A stretch of 64,000 nt of DNA from Chitinophaga sp. S165. GTDB lineage: Bacteria; Bacteroidota; Bacteroidia; Chitinophagales; Chitinophagaceae. The stretch lies in contig NZ_QGTG01000007.1 of the NCBI RefSeq assembly GCF_003182155.1, positions 186,001-250,000 on the forward strand. Direction: 5' to 3'. Positions within the stretch are counted from its first letter, which is position 1. Each line of letters begins with the position of its first letter. A program made the translations under genes and the position numbers. This document shows positions 61,892 to 64,000 of this stretch, piece by piece. A model generated the notes under the pieces. The model had not been told where the DNA came from. It searched no databases and saw nothing but the letters and a program-made list of their open reading frames with translations.

Positions 61892-63217
61892 TTAATTAAA
61901 TATCACCGATGCTTTTAAGTGTGTTATATAATCGATCCTGTCTGAATGATCTGCTGCAGGCATCTGTTTCCAGCCTGGCGCCTGATATCCTTCATAAGAG
62001 ATGTTTGTTCCTACTTTCACTACTTCTACCGTTTGCAGATGTTCAGGCACCTTTGCGCCAAACCAATGTGCGTCTTCCTGCTGTGACCATGTAGCCAGTC
62101 TCAGTTCTGCCCCGGCGGGATATGGCCCTGTGGCGCCGCTCCGTGCATATTGTACAGCAACAGCATTCCCATAAAGTACGCTGTGCGTCTGCCGCTTTTT
62201 ATCAATAACAGAGCTGATCAGCTGTTGTTGCGGCATATTCAGTGCTTTGTCAGGTCTGTCTGCATCCGCCATCGCTTCTGTAAAAACAAGGTCTTTATCT
62301 TTCATTGGCTTGTGGCAGTTGATACATTCCTGGGAGAACGTCAGTGTTTTGCCATAAGGTTTCAGCTCGTTCCCTTTCCATCTTGCCCAACCCCAGCTTC
62401 CTGTCTGAGCGTATTGTTTATCATCTTTAATCATAAACTCGACCTGTTTGAGCTCTCCCGTATTGGAAACACTGTTGCTGTCTGTCAGCTCTTCCCAGGC
62501 AACTTTAGCGAAGATCGTTCCATTGGGCCAGGGATTGGTCTTGTGCTTATTAATTGCATCTATCGCAACATCATTGCCCAGGATAACCCTCATCGTACCA
62601 TTATCAAATCTGTCTGTAATATTAACGATCTGCCAGTCACGGTAGTTATGTATATACTCAATGCCATTAGGAGCAGGTTTTACCTCCGGAACAGCGGGAA
62701 GCGCACCTACGACCCATTTACGGAACTGTTGTTGCGCCACGGTAATACGTGATGTATCCGATATTTTGAGCGGGGCCAGGCTTCCGACATATGCTTTTAG
62801 TGTGTTGAGATCTTTTTCTGTTAACCTGGCATCACCGTGAAAGGAAGTGTATGAGGGCAGCGGCATTGCTCCGAACATTGCCTGGTTTACAGATAAAAAG
62901 AGATTAGCCTTTTGATCGCCAGGGGCCAGACTGTCCCAGTTAGAGAAGTTCAACGCCTTTCTTCCCTCCCTGATATGACCAGCCACCAGCCAGGATGCAG
63001 GGGCTATTTCATCAAACCATTTCAGATTAGTCTCGTTGGAATGGCAATCATAACAGGATACCCGTAAAATATGCGCAACATCCGCAGGCGCCTTAATCTC
63101 TCCGGTAACAGGCGGATGCGGGATGTCAGGCCTGATGAACTGTATAGAGATCAAGCCGCCGGTGATGATCAGGGCAATAATAACAAGTCGTTTCTTCAGG
63201 AAAGCAGATACAGACAT
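61892..63217 (-). CDS. periplasmic haem protein: Haem_bd plus cytochrome P460 domain
   Basis: A 441-residue protein anchored by one N-terminal helix (LVIIALIITGGLISIQFI). The first domain has a cytochrome-c-type haem site, VSCYDCHSNETNLKWF (CxxCH near residue 55), of the Haem_bd type. The second (about 165-441) is a cytochrome P460-like domain with QECINCHKPMKDKDLVFTE (CxxCH near 297). P460 proteins oxidise hydroxylamine or nitric oxide in other bacteria; in Bacteroidota the role is undefined. Together with the dihaem cytochrome at 59389 it suggests a small periplasmic redox set. The TetR gene is divergent. Confidence 0.85.
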   Translation of the reverse strand: MSVSAFLKKRLVIIALIITGGLISIQFIRPDIPHPPVTGEIKAPADVAHILRVSCYDCHSNETNLKWFDEIAPASWLVAGHIREGRKALNFSNWDSLAPGDQKANLFLSVNQAMFGAMPLPSYTSFHGDARLTEKDLNTLKAYVGSLAPLKISDTSRITVAQQQFRKWVVGALPAVPEVKPAPNGIEYIHNYRDWQIVNITDRFDNGTMRVILGNDVAIDAINKHKTNPWPNGTIFAKVAWEELTDSNSVSNTGELKQVEFMIKDDKQYAQTGSWGWARWKGNELKPYGKTLTFSQECINCHKPMKDKDLVFTEAMADADRPDKALNMPQQQLISSVIDKKRQTHSVLYGNAVAVQYARSGATGPYPAGAELRLATWSQQEDAHWFGAKVPEHLQTVEVVKVGTNISYEGYQAPGWKQMPAADHSDRIDYITHLKASVIFN

Positions 63218-63242
63218 AGTTGGTCCAGTTTAGTCGTATTTG

Positions 63243-63250
63243 CAAAGTTG
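63243..63250 (-). promoter_or_regulatory. -7-like box of the P460 gene
   Basis: The minus strand reads CAACTTTG, one base off TAnnTTTG, 25 bases before the start codon. Confidence 0.4.
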
Positions 63251-63404
63251 CGCGAAGAGTAAAACACCGGAAAGTTAAAATGGTTGTATGGGGTAAATAA
63301 ATAGCTGAATGTGGCAAAATGAGGGGTGAGTATAACAGATGAACATATCATCGGGAATCTGAATTTTTTTAGAATGGGATTTCCTGCACCCTGAAAAAAT
63401 AAAT

Positions 63405-63445
63405 AGACAGACTTGTCTGTTTGTTGGCTAATTCTTTTACCTTTG
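63405..63445 (+). promoter_or_regulatory. TetR operator and promoter, possible leaderless start
   Basis: ACAGAC-TT-GTCTGT (63407-63420) is a perfect palindrome of the type bound by TetR proteins; TTG inside it (63413-63415) is in the -33 region of TACCTTTG (63438-63445), an exact -7 box. The start codon at 63450 lies where transcription should begin, so the mRNA may be leaderless. Confidence 0.6.
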
Positions 63446-63449
63446 TGTC

Positions 63450-63989
63450 ATGAGTAAAGAAGCATCACAACCGCGGGAGCGGATATTGGAAACTGCCTAC
63501 GAGCTCTTTCTGCGGCAGGGATATAACTCAACCGGGATCAACCAGATCATTGAAGAAGCAGATGTGGCTAAAGCCAGCTTTTACCAGCATTTTAAGTCGA
63601 AGGAAGATCTGTGTGTAGGTGTACTGGAGAAACGTCACAATTATATAGAAGAACAACTGCAGGCATTGTCTGCACAGAAGAGAAGTGCCAAAATGAAGAT
63701 CCTCGCTTCTTTCGATCTCATCGCCCTGCTGAACGAGAAAGAAGATTTCCGTGGATGCGCTTTCCTGAATATTCTTTCCGAGATCCCTGTAGAAAATACG
63801 AAGGTGAGAAGTGTCATTCATTCACATAAAAGTAATATCAGGCAATCTTTTAAAGAATTGCTGCAACACGCAGAACTGGCAGATCATATCTACCTGTTAT
63901 ATGAAGGCGCATTTGTAGAAAGCCAGTTATACAGAGACCAGTGGCCGGTGAACAGGGCGAGGAAAATAGTTAATTCATTAATCAATTAA
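63450..63989 (+). CDS. TetR family transcriptional regulator
   Basis: A 179-residue dimeric repressor. DNA-binding domain: RERILETAYELFLRQGYNST then GINQIIEEADVAKASFYQHF, the canonical TetR helix-turn-helix, followed by KSKEDLCVGVLEKR. The C-terminal ligand domain (GCAFLNILSEIPVENTKVRS, RQSFKELLQHAELADHIYLL, GAFVESQLYRDQWPVNRAR) resembles the TetR_C group near YcdC/AcrR-like LOC proteins. The palindrome just upstream suggests autorepression. No target gene is visible; the right window edge is 11 bases after the stop. Confidence 0.93.
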   Translation: MSKEASQPRERILETAYELFLRQGYNSTGINQIIEEADVAKASFYQHFKSKEDLCVGVLEKRHNYIEEQLQALSAQKRSAKMKILASFDLIALLNEKEDFRGCAFLNILSEIPVENTKVRSVIHSHKSNIRQSFKELLQHAELADHIYLLYEGAFVESQLYRDQWPVNRARKIVNSLIN

Positions 63990-64000
63990 ATAAATATAAC

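Noticed and set aside
1-64000. prophage, integrative element or insertion sequence
   Set aside because: No integrase, transposase, phage structural gene, terminal inverted repeat pair or target duplication was seen anywhere in the window.

Overview
The window looks like chromosomal DNA of a soil-type Bacteroidota, most likely a Chitinophaga-like member of the Chitinophagaceae. Reasons: three SusC/SusD pairs, an ECF-sigma/FecR pair feeding an STN-containing SusC, several secreted glycosidases, TlpA/DUF4369 and MauE-type proteins, near absence of Shine-Dalgarno sequences, and promoter boxes of the Bacteroidota TAnnTTTG type. I saw no phage, IS element, integrase or CRISPR array.

Layout. 1-13.3 kb: end of an ABC exporter, 11-bp phased repeats, an AraC regulator, GH39 and GH95 (fucosidase-type) glycosidases, an aldo/keto reductase, a sugar-porter MFS protein, a TlpA-like thioredoxin, a cupin and ferritin. 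13.4-22.5 kb: sigma factor, FecR, SusC with STN domain, SusD, a BNR (sialidase-fold) protein and a DinB-fold protein; this is a trans-envelope-signalling glycan locus. 23.1-27.7 kb: an orphan SusC/SusD pair. 27.8-31.1 kb: DNA polymerase IV, a vWA protein and a second DinB-fold protein. 31.2-40.0 kb: a third SusC/SusD locus with a secreted endonuclease/exonuclease/phosphatase-fold enzyme. It is divergently paired with an unusual one-piece membrane regulator (LamG-like and Kelch-like sensor, one TM helix, SARP-like output). Its SusC is interrupted by one in-frame TGA. 40.3-50.4 kb: TPR, NlpC/P60-like, OsmC, MarR/MFS and a MauE / Cys-rich / propeller-like cassette. 52.0-64.0 kb: pirin, carboxymuconolactone-decarboxylase-like protein, a lipase-like protein lacking its nucleophile, thioredoxin, GH128, cytochromes, a 3-hydroxyisobutyrate-dehydrogenase-like enzyme and a TetR regulator.

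The most exciting region is 50.8-53.6 kb on the minus strand. A Ro60/TROVE protein gene (52022-53557) is followed by about 0.9 kb of DNA that reads as seven tandem Y-RNA-like genes. Every unit begins with a strand whose core is G(G/A)UGUCGU and ends with a strand of the form (A/G)C(C/U)(C/U)... The two strands pair in a helix with a single bulged U, and the helix sequence changes from unit to unit by compensatory changes. In five units the inside holds a tRNA-like body in circularly permuted order: T arm, acceptor 3' strand, short loop (GNRA in two units), acceptor 5' strand, D arm. Two units lack the tRNA body. The array ends in an intrinsic terminator and is followed by a tRNA-Glu(UUC)-like gene with a defective T arm. 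I interpret this as a Ro60 RNP locus with an expanded family of tRNA-mimicking Y RNAs.

All calls come from reading the sequence; no database search, folding program or alignment was run.
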